Shown here one piece after another: positions 25,618 through 35,326 of a stretch of DNA of 64,000 nucleotides. How positions within the stretch are numbered: the first letter of the stretch is position 1; each line of letters begins with the position of its first letter. The notes below the pieces were generated by a model, which made no database searches, was not told where the DNA came from, and worked only from the letters and a program-made list of their open reading frames with translations. Position numbers and translations under genes: made by a program. Location: contig READ01000023.1 of the NCBI GenBank assembly GCA_004293675.1, forward strand, positions 29,971-93,970, written 5' to 3'. The stretch comes from Betaproteobacteria bacterium. Its GTDB lineage: Bacteria; Pseudomonadota; Gammaproteobacteria; Burkholderiales; Casimicrobiaceae.

Positions 25618-27279
25618 ATGCTACGGTGGTTAAGTTCGTTGACTGATCAACGCCCATTAGGTTCGCCGTCGGGCGCGCGAAAGTTCGTTGCAACCTTGGA
25701 TCGCGATCTGTTCGGCGCGGCAGAAAAGGTGAGCACGCTGCTGCGATCCTTCTCAATCGACGCCGACGGTAGCGCTGATGTGAATCCTGCGGCGTTGCTC
25801 GAACTTGAAAGCGGTGTCGCCGATTTGACCGCGCGCTTGGAGCGCGATTATTTGTCCGCGTCACAACAAGCGCATTCGCTCCGGGATCGGTTATGGGAGG
25901 CGGGCTACGACTGGGCCATGCGCTTTGCTGACGCGCACCGTATGGTGCTGGCAAGCGTCCCCGCCGCGCCCGAAGGTAAGCTCGCCAGCGCCTATGCGCG
26001 CGTGGCGATCGGCTACTTTACGTTTCGTGCGATGGCGTATCGCTATCGTTTGTACCGCCATGAAGAATGGATTCCCGGCAATTGGCGCGAGCTCAACGCG
26101 CAATTTCGCCGCACCTGCGATTTAGGGCTCGATCACAAAACGGGCGAGGCGGTTGATGGTGGCCATCCGAATTACCCAGCACGGGCTTTCATGGCGCTAC
26201 TGTTGCTGCGCCTTGGCAATGCGGGCTCCTACCTGCCGGCACAAACTCATACGCTCGCCAACAAGCTCTACGAGGCGAGCTTCGATGCGCGATTGACCTC
26301 TCGCCCGGCGGCTGATGGCGGTTTTGTGCTTGATTTGTCGGGCTCAGACGGGCTCACACCGCGTCATTCCGTGCCACAGGGCGGGCACTTTTTGTTTTGC
26401 GACACCAACAACATTTTTTCAAGGATGACCGCATGGCTTGATCTGGCCAAAAGCCAGTCGGCTGGTGCCAATACAACCGTGGGCTCGGGGGCGGCCAACC
26501 CGCTGCTGGCGCTTCGCTCGGCGGTGCTTCGCATTGACCCAGAATTCAAGCCGCTGGAGCGCGCCAGTGCCCGAAACACTGATCGCGGTCGGGTGATGGC
26601 GGTGTACGGCGTGACCCGAAGCGCGAGTGCGCTGGGCTTTGATGCCAACCAGCTCGCCGCAACGCTCGGCGGTGCCGACTATGGCTACGCTGACGCGCAA
26701 GAAATCCAAACGCTTGGATTGCTTCGCGAATCGACCATGAAGCGCTTGCGCCAAGATCTGCCACCCGAGGCATCACGCCTGGGGCTGCAGTTTTGGCATT
26801 TGCGCGACCGCAGCGACACCGGGTTTCGCTGCGTGATGCCCAACGCGCCTAACGCCACGATTCGTTTGCGCGATATCACCGTCGTTTCTGAGGAATCGCC
26901 CAGCGCAGGTTGGCAAGTGGCGATGATCGTTCGCTTGTTGAAGCTCCCGGCCGGGCACAGCGAACTCGGTTTGCAGGTGCTCACTCGCGACGCTGAGGCC
27001 ATTGAGCTTCGCACGCTCCGATCACGCACAGGCATGTACCGGGACAATGACGCCACGCTGTCATCAAGTCAAATTTTTAAGGCACTGCGTCTAAAGGGTG
27101 CGTTTTTTGGCCGTCCAATCATGGACACAAGCTGGATCATGGCCAGTGCGGATTACAACGCCGGATTGGTGTACGAAACGCCGGGCTCGTCACGGCGCTA
27201 CGAGGCCACGACCGTGATCAGCGAAGGTTCAGATTGGATTTGGGTGCAGCCCACGGAATTGCTGCGGCAAGCGTCGTAG
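25618..27279 (+). CDS. conserved-looking protein of unknown function (553 residues)
   Basis: No family recognised with confidence. It has no signal peptide and no long hydrophobic segment, so it is probably cytoplasmic. The N-terminal two thirds look helical, with many Arg, Ala and Leu (for example LTARLERDYLSASQQAHSLR at about 60-79). Around 255-290 is GHFLFCDTNNIFSRMTAW. The last third (about 420-550) changes to a beta-rich pattern: RLRDITVVSEESP, VAMIVRLLKLPAGHSELGLQ and YEATTVISEGSDWIWVQ, weakly reminiscent of PilZ-type beta barrels. The ATG at 25618 sits behind a plausible promoter; a longer frame from 25507 covers that promoter and is rejected. Codon use matches the neighbours, so this is a resident gene. 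A c-di-GMP role is only a guess. Confidence 0.75.
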   Translation: MLRWLSSLTDQRPLGSPSGARKFVATLDRDLFGAAEKVSTLLRSFSIDADGSADVNPAALLELESGVADLTARLERDYLSASQQAHSLRDRLWEAGYDWAMRFADAHRMVLASVPAAPEGKLASAYARVAIGYFTFRAMAYRYRLYRHEEWIPGNWRELNAQFRRTCDLGLDHKTGEAVDGGHPNYPARAFMALLLLRLGNAGSYLPAQTHTLANKLYEASFDARLTSRPAADGGFVLDLSGSDGLTPRHSVPQGGHFLFCDTNNIFSRMTAWLDLAKSQSAGANTTVGSGAANPLLALRSAVLRIDPEFKPLERASARNTDRGRVMAVYGVTRSASALGFDANQLAATLGGADYGYADAQEIQTLGLLRESTMKRLRQDLPPEASRLGLQFWHLRDRSDTGFRCVMPNAPNATIRLRDITVVSEESPSAGWQVAMIVRLLKLPAGHSELGLQVLTRDAEAIELRTLRSRTGMYRDNDATLSSSQIFKALRLKGAFFGRPIMDTSWIMASADYNAGLVYETPGSSRRYEATTVISEGSDWIWVQPTELLRQAS

Positions 27280-27305
27280 CATCTGCGATAATCAGCTTAT
27301 CGACC

Positions 27306-27397
27306 AAAAGCCATAAGAAATAAGGCTTTCGAGCGTACTTTAATGTTTTGTGCAAATACGATTTATTCGACGCAACCCATTATTTCATAGGGCGTTT
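27306..27397. repeat. paired-arm palindromic repeat (family B copy)
   Basis: Left arm GCCATAAGAAATAAGGC (27310-27326) and right arm CCATTATTTCATAGGGCG (27377-27394) are inverted relative to each other. The element lies between the 25618 gene and fmt, which converge here. Confidence 0.7.
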
Positions 27398-27438
27398 GAA
27401 TATGAAGCTATAACAAAATTTCAGAGACAGAGCCGGTC

Positions 27439-28395
27439 TCAATCGAACCGTTCTGCCGTGCCCCATTGCGAACCGGCGCGCCATGCGACGGCACTCATTC
27501 GTTTCGATCCCGCGCGTTGCACTTCGCTGAGTGCAAGGCTCTGTGAGCCGCAGCGAATGAGCGTGCGCCCACTTTCATCGATCTGAACGCGACCGATGGC
27601 GCGATCATCCGGCTGCGGCGGGATCGATGATTCATCACTGGTTACAACGGTGGCGGCCCACACTTTGAGTTTCTCGCCGCGCCACATCGTCCACGCACCG
27701 GGCGCTGGGTTGAACGCGCGAATCTTTCGATCGATCGCGTCGGCAGGTTGACGCCAGTCGATTCGCGCCTCGTCACCGGAGATTTTGTGGGCGTAGGTCA
27801 CGCCCTCGGAGGGTTGAATTTGCGCCGTCGGCGCGTGCCCCGATGCTATCGCCCGTAGCACTTCGACCACCGCAGTCGCGCCCAGTGCGGCCAAGCGATC
27901 ATGCACCGATCCGGTCGTGTCGAGGGCCGAGATTTCGGTGTGGCGCGTGCTCAATACGGGGCCTGTGTCGAGTCCAGCCTCCATTTGCATGATGCAAACG
28001 CCCGTTTCGGCGTCGCCCGCTTCGACGGCTCGATGAATAGGCGCAGCGCCCCGCCAACGCGGCAAGAGTGAAGCGTGAATATTGATGCAGCCGTAGGTGG
28101 GAATGTCGAGCACGGCTTGCGGCAAGATCAAGCCATACGCCGCCACGACCATCACGTCGGGCTTCAACGCGGCGAGCTGAGCTTGCGCCTCACGGGGCTT
28201 AAGGCTGACCGGCTGCAATACCGGAATGCTGCGTGATGCAGCCGCCACCTTGACGGCCGACGCAGTTAACTTCATGCCGCGCCCAGCGGGTCGATCGGGC
28301 TGGGTGTACACCGCCACCACGTCAAAGCCCGCCTCAGCAATGGCCTTCAGTGCGAATGCCGCGAATTCTGGCGTTCCCGCAAACACAACTCGCAT
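27439..28395 (-). CDS. fmt: methionyl-tRNA formyltransferase
   Basis: Formylates initiator methionyl-tRNA using 10-formyltetrahydrofolate. 318 residues. It starts MRVVFAGTPEFAAFALKAI; the formyltransferase core has GCINIHASLLPRWRGAAP (catalytic Asn/His, about 107-124) and MEAGLDTGPVLS, and the C-terminal tRNA-binding domain follows from about 205 (AFNPAPGAWTMWRGEKLKVW). In the usual order def lies directly upstream, which holds here, although 77 bases separate the two. Confidence 0.96.
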   Translation of the reverse strand: MRVVFAGTPEFAAFALKAIAEAGFDVVAVYTQPDRPAGRGMKLTASAVKVAAASRSIPVLQPVSLKPREAQAQLAALKPDVMVVAAYGLILPQAVLDIPTYGCINIHASLLPRWRGAAPIHRAVEAGDAETGVCIMQMEAGLDTGPVLSTRHTEISALDTTGSVHDRLAALGATAVVEVLRAIASGHAPTAQIQPSEGVTYAHKISGDEARIDWRQPADAIDRKIRAFNPAPGAWTMWRGEKLKVWAATVVTSDESSIPPQPDDRAIGRVQIDESGRTLIRCGSQSLALSEVQRAGSKRMSAVAWRAGSQWGTAERFD

Positions 28396-28403
28396 TCTCG
28401 ATT

Positions 28404-28446
28404 AGCCCTATAAAACTTTTATGCGCCTTGTTTTAAAAGGCATTGG
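28404..28446. repeat. palindromic repeat (family B, mainly right arm)
   Basis: GCGCCTTGTTTTAAAAGGCA at 28423-28442, preceded by GCCCTATAAAAC, between def and fmt. It may act as a stem-loop in the shared transcript. It matches the right arms of the other family B copies. Confidence 0.55.
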
Positions 28447-28472
28447 TTGAAAAAGATGCGGGTTGCACCGAA

Positions 28473-28982
28473 CTACGGCCGTTCCATCTCTCGATGTCGC
28501 TTTTTCATCTTGGTTTTAACGCGCATTTGCTTGAGCGAGGACAGGTGCTCCACGAAGAGCTTGCCCTTGAGATGATCCATTTCGTGCTGAATGCACACTG
28601 CCAACAGCCCTTCGGCTTCAAGCGTAAAGGCCTTGCCATGCGCATCTTGGGCGCTGACCGTGACGTTGGCCGCGCGGGTGACTTTGTCGTAGTACTCAGG
28701 CACCGATAAGCAGCCCTCTTCGCCCAACAGTTCGCCGCTGGCGGCCACGATTTGCGGGTTAATGAAGACCTTCAGGTCGGACTTGTCGGTCGACACGTCG
28801 ATGACGATCACCTGCTTGTGCACGTCCACTTGGGTCGCGGCCAAACCGATGCCGGGCGCATCGTACATGGTGTCGGCCATGTTTTTCACGAGTGTTTGGA
28901 TGTCCGGGGTGAACGCGCTCACCGGAGCGGCGATGCGTTTTAGCCTCGGATCGGGGTATTCAAGGATAGTTAATAGTGCCAT
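28473..28982 (-). CDS. def: peptide deformylase
   Basis: Removes the formyl group from nascent proteins. 169 residues with all three metal-binding motifs: [14 protein letters not shown] (GxGxAAxQ, about 45), EEGCLSVP (EGCLS, about 90) and [14 protein letters not shown] (HExxH, about 133). It pairs with fmt downstream and diverges from the LysM gene; the start codons are 174 bases apart. Confidence 0.96.
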   Translation of the reverse strand: MALLTILEYPDPRLKRIAAPVSAFTPDIQTLVKNMADTMYDAPGIGLAATQVDVHKQVIVIDVSTDKSDLKVFINPQIVAASGELLGEEGCLSVPEYYDKVTRAANVTVSAQDAHGKAFTLEAEGLLAVCIQHEMDHLKGKLFVEHLSSLKQMRVKTKMKKRHREMERP

Positions 28983-29156
28983 TTGCTTGCCAAATCAGGT
29001 GGCTGGTTGCACAATCTTCATGTAATTTCTCAAGGTCAGGGCGAATTGATTGTTCGCAACCCCGATAATTGCATTTTGCGGACGGCGATTGTGGTCGGCG
29101 GAATGCGTATGACATTGGAATGCGCGTCACCGTTTCGCCCCTCACCAGGAACACGA

Positions 29157-30365
29157 ATGTTAACGAACCTATTTGCTTCTAGCTCCAAATCATCACCACA
29201 GCGAACCCGCGCCGGCCTCAGTGCTCGTGTTGCGATCGTCGTCGCGCTCTTTGGCGGACTGCTCGCCGCGCACGCGCAGGCACCTGCCACCCCTGTCCAA
29301 ATTCAGGAAAACGCGCCAGATCGCCATGTGGTGGTCAAGGGCGACACGTTGTGGGGGATTTCTGGCAAATTCCTGAAGCAACCTTGGCGCTGGCCCGAAG
29401 TCTGGCGCATGAACAAAGATCAAATCAAAAATCCGCATTTGATCTATCCAGGGCAAGTGGTCGTACTTGATCGTAACGCCGCGGGCGGTCCGCGCTTGAT
29501 GATTGACCCGAGCGCCAGCGGACCGCGTGACACGATTCGACTCTCACCAACCATTCGAGCCGAGGCGCGCGAGGCGCAAGCCATCCCAACGATTCGCCCT
29601 GAAGACATCGAGCCGTTTTTATCCCGAAACATCGTCATTGGCTCCGAGGCGTTCGAAAACAATCCGCAAATCGTACGCGCCGTCGGCGAGCACGTTGCGT
29701 TTTCAACCAACGATGTGTTCTACAGCGTTGGCGTAAAGCCAGAAATGGGCAAAGTTTTTAGCGTTTATCGCAAAGGCCGTGAGCTCAAGGACCCATCAAT
29801 TCCTGCGCGCCCTTGGTATCAGTATCGCCACAACGAACCCGATCCGCAAATTGTTGGCTACGAAGCGGCGTATTTGGGGGATGCTCAACTGCTCGTTGCG
29901 GGCGATGTGGCCAAATTCGAAGTCGTAAGCGTTCGGCAGGAAATTCAGGTGGGCGATTATCTGATTCCAGCCACCGAATCCAATGTCGTTCGCTACGTGC
30001 CGCGCGCGCCGGAAGCCAGTGTCGATGCGGTGGTCATGACCTTGCCCTCGGGCGTCTCAGAGGCCTCCAAAACCAGCGTCGTGACACTCAATCGCGGAAA
30101 GAAACATGGTCTTGAGGTCGGTCACGTGTTGGCTGCCTTCAAGCCGAAAGAAGTTTTTGCCAATCCGCGCTACAAAGATTCGCCACTCAATTTAGTGCCC
30201 GGCTGGCCCAAACAGCCCAACGCTGAACCGGTGTCGCTTTCGATCCCCGAGGAACGTGTTGGCTTGGTTTTTGTGTACCGGGTGTTTGACAATATCTCGT
30301 ACGGCATGGTGATGAACACTGGACAAGAGTCGGTCAAACTCGGCTATCGCCTCACTAACCCGTAA
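29157..30365 (+). CDS. LysM domain exported protein
   Basis: 402 residues. The N-terminus has a signal-type hydrophobic segment (about 24-40, VAIVVALFGGLLAAHAQA) after a basic stretch. It is followed by one LysM domain (about 55-105: VVKGDTLWGISGKFLKQPWR through LIYPGQVVVLD) that should bind peptidoglycan glycans. The remaining 290 residues are soluble and of unknown function. ATG 29157 has AGGA about six bases upstream; the in-frame extension to 28983 runs towards def and is rejected. A LysM protein between def and dprA is a recurring arrangement in Burkholderiales. A terminator follows the stop. Confidence 0.88.
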   Translation: MLTNLFASSSKSSPQRTRAGLSARVAIVVALFGGLLAAHAQAPATPVQIQENAPDRHVVVKGDTLWGISGKFLKQPWRWPEVWRMNKDQIKNPHLIYPGQVVVLDRNAAGGPRLMIDPSASGPRDTIRLSPTIRAEAREAQAIPTIRPEDIEPFLSRNIVIGSEAFENNPQIVRAVGEHVAFSTNDVFYSVGVKPEMGKVFSVYRKGRELKDPSIPARPWYQYRHNEPDPQIVGYEAAYLGDAQLLVAGDVAKFEVVSVRQEIQVGDYLIPATESNVVRYVPRAPEASVDAVVMTLPSGVSEASKTSVVTLNRGKKHGLEVGHVLAAFKPKEVFANPRYKDSPLNLVPGWPKQPNAEPVSLSIPEERVGLVFVYRVFDNISYGMVMNTGQESVKLGYRLTNP

Positions 30366-30390
30366 CTGCAACCCTGTTTTGTTGCGACAT

Positions 30391-30408
30391 GGGCACCTTC
30401 GGGTGCCC
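30391..30408 (+). terminator. hairpin terminator between the LysM gene and dprA
   Basis: GGGCACC and GGTGCCC pair around a TTCG tetraloop, followed by TTCGCTTTT. It is 25 bases after the LysM stop. The ATG at 30389 overlaps this hairpin, which argues against it as the dprA start. Confidence 0.65.
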
Positions 30409-30445
30409 TTCGCTTTTCTGCCGCAATCAAAGGTGCGCCAATTTC

Positions 30446-31555
30446 ATGCCCCAATCTTTCGACGACGAACTGTTTCTCAAACTCTCGCTCACGCGCGGCA
30501 TCGGTGCGCGCACGGCGCATAAGTTACTGAGTGAATTTGGTGATGTCGGCGCGGTGTTTACAGCGAGCGAATCAATGCTCGCGCAAAGCGTTGGTGCAGC
30601 TATCGCGCGAGCCATCAAGGCTCCCCTGGCCGATACCGCTGCGGAAAAGCTCGCTGCAGCGTTGACGTGGTTGACGCAGAGTGAACAACATCACTTGCTG
30701 AGCTGGTCGCATGAGCGCTACCCCAAGGCATTGCTCGAATCGGGCGATGCGCCGCTGGCGCTGTTTGCCAAAGGTCATCTGGACGCGCTCGACCTGCCCG
30801 CCATCGCCATGGTCGGTTCGCGAAACTGCTCACAGGGCGGCGCGGATACGGCCAGCAGCTTCGCCCAAACCTTTGCCGAGCGAGCCATTTGCGTGGTTTC
30901 GGGCATGGCGCTCGGAATCGATGCGGCCGCGCATTTGGGCGCGCTTCGAGCGAACAATACCAACGCCAGAACCATCGCGGTGATCGGCACCGGAATCGAT
31001 CGAATTTATCCAGCGCGAAACAAAACGCTGGCGCACAGCATTGCCGAGCGCGGACTCATTTTGAGCGAATACCCCATGGGCACGCCGCCGCTGGCTGAAA
31101 ACTTTCCGCGTCGCAACCGAATCATTAGCGGTCTTTCGCAAGGCGTTTTAGTGGTCGAGGCCTCTATGGCGTCGGGCTCACTCATCACAGCGCGCCTCGC
31201 GGGTGAACAGGGTCGCGAAGTGTTCGCCATCCCGGGCTCCATTCATTCGACCTTTCACAAAGGCTGCCATCACCTAATTAAGCAGGGCGCGAAACTCGTC
31301 GAAACGGCGCAAGACGTGCTCGAGGAATTGCGGCTTGCCACGCCCGCCGAGCGCGATGGTAACGGTACGAAAACAGCGCTGTCATCCGACGTGCAAACCG
31401 GTATTGCGAAGTATTTAGAGCACGATCCGATGGATGTTGACGCGCTCGTTGAGCGATCGGGATTGAGCGTTGAACAAGTCGTCACCGAGCTCACACTGCT
31501 TGAATTAGCCGGCGGCGCAGAACAGCTTGCGGGCGGGCTTTGGCAGCGCCGCTGA
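30446..31555 (+). CDS. dprA: DNA-processing protein DprA
   Basis: Loads RecA on incoming single-stranded DNA during natural transformation. 369 residues. The Rossmann-type DprA core has MVGSRNCSQGG (about 135), GMALGIDAAAH (about 168), GTGIDRIYPARN (about 196) and FPRRNRIISGLSQGVLVVEA (about 228). An N-terminal helical domain comes before it, and a C-terminal winged-helix-like segment begins near 315. The start at 30446 lies after the hairpin terminator. topB begins only 57 bases downstream; the smg/DUF494 gene often found after dprA is absent. Confidence 0.95.
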   Translation: MPQSFDDELFLKLSLTRGIGARTAHKLLSEFGDVGAVFTASESMLAQSVGAAIARAIKAPLADTAAEKLAAALTWLTQSEQHHLLSWSHERYPKALLESGDAPLALFAKGHLDALDLPAIAMVGSRNCSQGGADTASSFAQTFAERAICVVSGMALGIDAAAHLGALRANNTNARTIAVIGTGIDRIYPARNKTLAHSIAERGLILSEYPMGTPPLAENFPRRNRIISGLSQGVLVVEASMASGSLITARLAGEQGREVFAIPGSIHSTFHKGCHHLIKQGAKLVETAQDVLEELRLATPAERDGNGTKTALSSDVQTGIAKYLEHDPMDVDALVERSGLSVEQVVTELTLLELAGGAEQLAGGLWQRR

Positions 31556-31612
31556 AGCCGCATAGAAGCGCACTCAACGCGTCAAGAAATCAATTATGGT
31601 TAAACTAAAAAA

Positions 31613-34246
31613 ATGAAAACACTCATCATTGCCGAGAAACCGTCCGTCGCAAGCGACCTTGCGAAGGCGCTTGGCAACATCAAAAAAGACGGCGATCACT
31701 TCGAAAACGAGCAGTACGTTATTTCGTCTGCGATTGGTCATTTGGTCGAAATCGGAGAGCCCGAAACCGAAGAAGTGAAGCGTGGCAAATGGACCTTTGC
31801 CAAGCTTCCGGTGATTCCATCGCACTTCGAATTGAAGCCTATTGAGAAGACCGCGGATCGCCTGCGCCAACTCACCCGGCTCATCAAGCGCAAAGATGTC
31901 ACCAAAATCATCAACGCTTGCGACGCGGGCCGCGAAGGCGAATTGATTTTCCGCTTGATTCAAGAACACGCCAAGGCCAAGCAGCCGGTGCAGCGCCTGT
32001 GGCTGCAATCGATGACGCAGGGCGCCATTCGCGATGCGTTTGCGAATCTGCGCTCGGACGAGCAGATGCTTCCGTTGGCGGACGCGGCACGCTGCCGCTC
32101 CGAAGCCGATTGGTTGGTGGGCATCAACGGCACCCGCGCCATGACGGCGTTTAACACCAAAAGCGGCGGCTTTCACTTAACGACCGTTGGACGCGTACAG
32201 ACGCCCACGCTCGCGCTGATGGTCGAGCGCGAAGATCGCATTCGCAAGTTTGTGACGCGCACCTACTTTGAAATTCACGCCACTTTCGACGCCAAGGCGG
32301 GGCAATACGCCGGGCGATGGTTCGACGAAAAATTTAAAAAGGGCGACGACGAGCACGCCCGCGCCGAGCGGATTTTTGATTCGCCCGACGCTAAAAAATC
32401 GGATTGCAAAGCGCGCGCTGAGGCCATTGCCGCTAAATGCTTAGGCAAACTCGGCATCGTTGAAGAAGAGAGCAAACCGACCACCCAAGCGCCGCCACTT
32501 TTGTACGATTTGACGAGCTTGCAACGCGAAGCGAACTCACGTTTTGGCTTTTCGGCGCGGACCACGCTCTCGCTGGCGCAGTCGCTTTACGAAAAACACA
32601 AAGTGCTGACCTATCCGCGAACCGACGCTCGAGCGCTGCCCGAGGATTACGTAAAAATTGTCGGCGAAACGCTACAAGTGCTCGAAGAGACGAATCGCTA
32701 CGGCACCCACGCTCGCGAAATCCGCACTAAAAAGTACATTCGTCCTGCGAACAAACGCGTGTTCGACAATTCAAAAATATCGGATCACTTCGCGATCATC
32801 CCAACGTTGCAGTTGCCAAAAACGTTGAACGAGCTCGAGGAAAAGCTCTACGACTTGGTGACGAAACGATTCTTGTCAGTATTCTTCCCATCGGCGGAGT
32901 TTCAGCAAACTACGCGCATCACGCGGGTCGAAAATGAGGCATTCAAGTCCGAAGGTAAGGTGATGGTCAACGCAGGTTGGCTCGCGGTGTATGGCAAAGA
33001 AGTTGACTCTGAAGAGACGGGGAATTTGACGCCTGTTGCTGCGGGTGAGAAGCCCAAGGCAAGCGAGGTCAACGCCAAAGAGCTCGTGACCAAACCGCCC
33101 GCACGCTACAGCGAAGCGACGCTCCTCTCAGCGATGGAAGGCGCGGGGAAACTCATTGACGACGAAGAGCTTCGCGCTGCGATGCAAGAAAAGGGTCTGG
33201 GCACGCCAGCCACCCGCGCATCGATCATTGAAGGTCTGATCATTCAAAAGTATCTGCTGCGTGAGGACAAGGCTTTGAAGCCCACGCCGCAAGCGTTTTC
33301 GCTCATCACGCTGCTCAATGGCCTCAATGTGCCACAGCTCACCTCGCCCGAATTGACGGCGAACTGGGAAACGCAGCTTGCGCGTATGGAAAAAGGCCAG
33401 ATCAGTCGTGAAAAATTCATGGCTGAAATTGTGGACATGGCCAAGCACATCGTGGCCCAAGCCAAAGGCTTTGAGAGCGACACGGTGCCCGGCGATTTCG
33501 CAGATTTGAAAACGCCGTGCCCCAAGTGCGGCAGCCAAATCAAGGAAAACTACAAGAAGTTTTCATGCACGAAATGTGATTTCGGCTTCTGGAAAATTTT
33601 GGCCAGCCGCCAGCTGTCGGTCGAAGAGGCCGAAACGCTTATCCGTGACAAAAAGGTTGAGAACCTCGAAGGTTTCCGCTCAAAACTCGGTCGTACGTTT
33701 AACGCCAACTTGCGCATGAACGACGCGCAAGAGATTGAGTTTTATTGGGACGACAACGAAGGCACGGTCGGCGAGGGCGCCGATCCCGTTGATTTCAGCA
33801 CTATGGAATCCATCGGCAAATGTCCAAAATGCGGTGCTGGCGTGTTCGAATTGGAAACGGCCTATATCTGCGAAGTAGCGGCGAAAAAAGACAAGCCGCG
33901 CAAGTGCGATTTCCGCTCCGGCCGCGTGATCTTGCAGCAACCCATTGAGCGCGAGCAAATGGTGAAGCTTCTCACCGAGGGCAAAACCGATTTGCTGACT
34001 AATTTCGTTTCCACCAAAACCAAACGCCCATTTAAAGGCTATTTGGTGGTGGAGCGCAAGAAAAACGAAGTGAAGGTCGGGTTTGAATTCCCGCCGCGTG
34101 AACCGAAAGCACCGAAAGCGGTGAAGGGTTCGAAGGCGGTTGCTCAGGTCGACGAAGAGGTTGAAGCCCCAGCCGCCAAGCCTGCCAAACCGACGGCCGT
34201 AGCCAAGGCGACCAAAGCAAGCACCGGAGCCGCGAAGAAAAAGTGA
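31613..34246 (+). CDS. topB: DNA topoisomerase III
   Basis: Type IA topoisomerase that decatenates and relaxes negatively supercoiled DNA. 877 residues. The Toprim domain begins MKTLIIAEKPSVASDLAKAL, with the acidic DAGREGELIF at about 104. The active-site tyrosine is in TYPRTDARALP (about 333). Two C-terminal zinc ribbons are visible as CPKCG...CTKCDFGFW (about 637) and CPKCGAGVFELE (about 740). The last 45 residues are a Lys/Ala/Pro tail resembling histone H1, common in betaproteobacterial TopB. The stop overlaps the GTG of the next gene. Confidence 0.95.
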   Translation: MKTLIIAEKPSVASDLAKALGNIKKDGDHFENEQYVISSAIGHLVEIGEPETEEVKRGKWTFAKLPVIPSHFELKPIEKTADRLRQLTRLIKRKDVTKIINACDAGREGELIFRLIQEHAKAKQPVQRLWLQSMTQGAIRDAFANLRSDEQMLPLADAARCRSEADWLVGINGTRAMTAFNTKSGGFHLTTVGRVQTPTLALMVEREDRIRKFVTRTYFEIHATFDAKAGQYAGRWFDEKFKKGDDEHARAERIFDSPDAKKSDCKARAEAIAAKCLGKLGIVEEESKPTTQAPPLLYDLTSLQREANSRFGFSARTTLSLAQSLYEKHKVLTYPRTDARALPEDYVKIVGETLQVLEETNRYGTHAREIRTKKYIRPANKRVFDNSKISDHFAIIPTLQLPKTLNELEEKLYDLVTKRFLSVFFPSAEFQQTTRITRVENEAFKSEGKVMVNAGWLAVYGKEVDSEETGNLTPVAAGEKPKASEVNAKELVTKPPARYSEATLLSAMEGAGKLIDDEELRAAMQEKGLGTPATRASIIEGLIIQKYLLREDKALKPTPQAFSLITLLNGLNVPQLTSPELTANWETQLARMEKGQISREKFMAEIVDMAKHIVAQAKGFESDTVPGDFADLKTPCPKCGSQIKENYKKFSCTKCDFGFWKILASRQLSVEEAETLIRDKKVENLEGFRSKLGRTFNANLRMNDAQEIEFYWDDNEGTVGEGADPVDFSTMESIGKCPKCGAGVFELETAYICEVAAKKDKPRKCDFRSGRVILQQPIEREQMVKLLTEGKTDLLTNFVSTKTKRPFKGYLVVERKKNEVKVGFEFPPREPKAPKAVKGSKAVAQVDEEVEAPAAKPAKPTAVAKATKASTGAAKKK

Positions 34247-35319
34247 ACGCGCTGAGCATTCGTCGCGCTGATTCAAAAGACGCGCCCGCGTTGGCGAGTC
34301 TGTTTGCTGACGCGGCGATGCAGCATTTCACCGATGTACCGCCGCACACGGGCGTGGCTTACTGGGAACAGCGGCTTGCTGACTACACTGATGCGTCGCA
34401 CCTGCCACTCGTTGCAATCAAGGATGGCGCGGTCATCGGATTGGCGCTGCTGCAAGCGTTTCCAAACCACATACGTCGCAAGCACAGCGCATCCATTCGA
34501 ATGCTCGCCGTGAGCACTGCGCATCGCCGCACGGGCGTGGGTCGCGCGCTCATCGAGGCGTTGATTCGCGCTTGCGATGACTGGCTCAATGTGCGCCGCA
34601 TCGAAGTTGCAATTGACGCCGATAGTGCAGCGCTTCATCGCTACTACGCCTCGTTTGGATTTGTGGCAGAGGGTCGCAAGTGCAAAGACATTTTGCATGC
34701 GGGTCAATACGTGGATGTGGCGGTTTTGTCGCGAATGAACGAGGGAAATCTTCCTGCCCCAACAGCGCCAAAACTACTCATTGCCAAGCGAAAAAAACTT
34801 CGGCCTATAAAGATTGCCGTGCGTCCCGCGACCAGCGATGATGCTGACGCGTTTGCGTCGATATTTGCGTCGCGAAGTGCATCCAGCGGAACGCTGCAAC
34901 ATCCCTACACATCAACCGATATTTGGCACACAAGACTGTCGAGCAACACCAGCACTCGGCAAGTAGTCTTTGCGGCAACGGTCAACGGACGTGTGGTCGG
35001 CAACGCGGGCGTGCATCCAGTGTCCGACAATCCTCGGCAACGGCACGTATGTGGCGTGGGGCTCGGCGTTACTGATGCGTATCAAAGCCGTGGTGTGGGG
35101 CGCGCGTTGATGAATGCGTGTCTAGATTTCGCCGATCACTGGGCCAACTATGCGCGGGTTGAGCTCACGGTGCACGCGGATAACACTCGCGCCATCAAAC
35201 TCTACGAGTCGTTGGGTTTTGTGGTTGAAGGCCAGCACCGCGATTTTTCGTTTCGCGAGGGTGGCTATGTGGATGCGCTCTTTATGGGGCGGCTGAGCCG
35301 GGCGTTGGCGACTTGCTAA
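34243..35319 (+). CDS. tandem GNAT acetyltransferase (two domains)
   Basis: 358 residues, GTG start overlapping the topB stop (GTGA). Two acetyltransferase domains are joined by a basic linker (about 170-190, KRKKLRPIK). Domain 1 has MLAVSTAHRRTGVGRALIEA and YYASFGFVAEGR; domain 2 has GLGVTDAYQSRGVGRALMNA and LYESLGFVVEGQHRD. Both acetyl-CoA loops (R-x-x-GVGRAL) are intact, so both halves could be active, unlike many duplicates where one decays. The substrate is unknown; the topB linkage is probably only positional. Confidence 0.85.
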   Translation: MNALSIRRADSKDAPALASLFADAAMQHFTDVPPHTGVAYWEQRLADYTDASHLPLVAIKDGAVIGLALLQAFPNHIRRKHSASIRMLAVSTAHRRTGVGRALIEALIRACDDWLNVRRIEVAIDADSAALHRYYASFGFVAEGRKCKDILHAGQYVDVAVLSRMNEGNLPAPTAPKLLIAKRKKLRPIKIAVRPATSDDADAFASIFASRSASSGTLQHPYTSTDIWHTRLSSNTSTRQVVFAATVNGRVVGNAGVHPVSDNPRQRHVCGVGLGVTDAYQSRGVGRALMNACLDFADHWANYARVELTVHADNTRAIKLYESLGFVVEGQHRDFSFREGGYVDALFMGRLSRALATC

Positions 35320-35326
35320 GTGACTG

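Noticed and set aside
30389..30445. ATG at 30389 as start of dprA
   Set aside because: It overlaps a hairpin terminator and adds 19 residues without family similarity.
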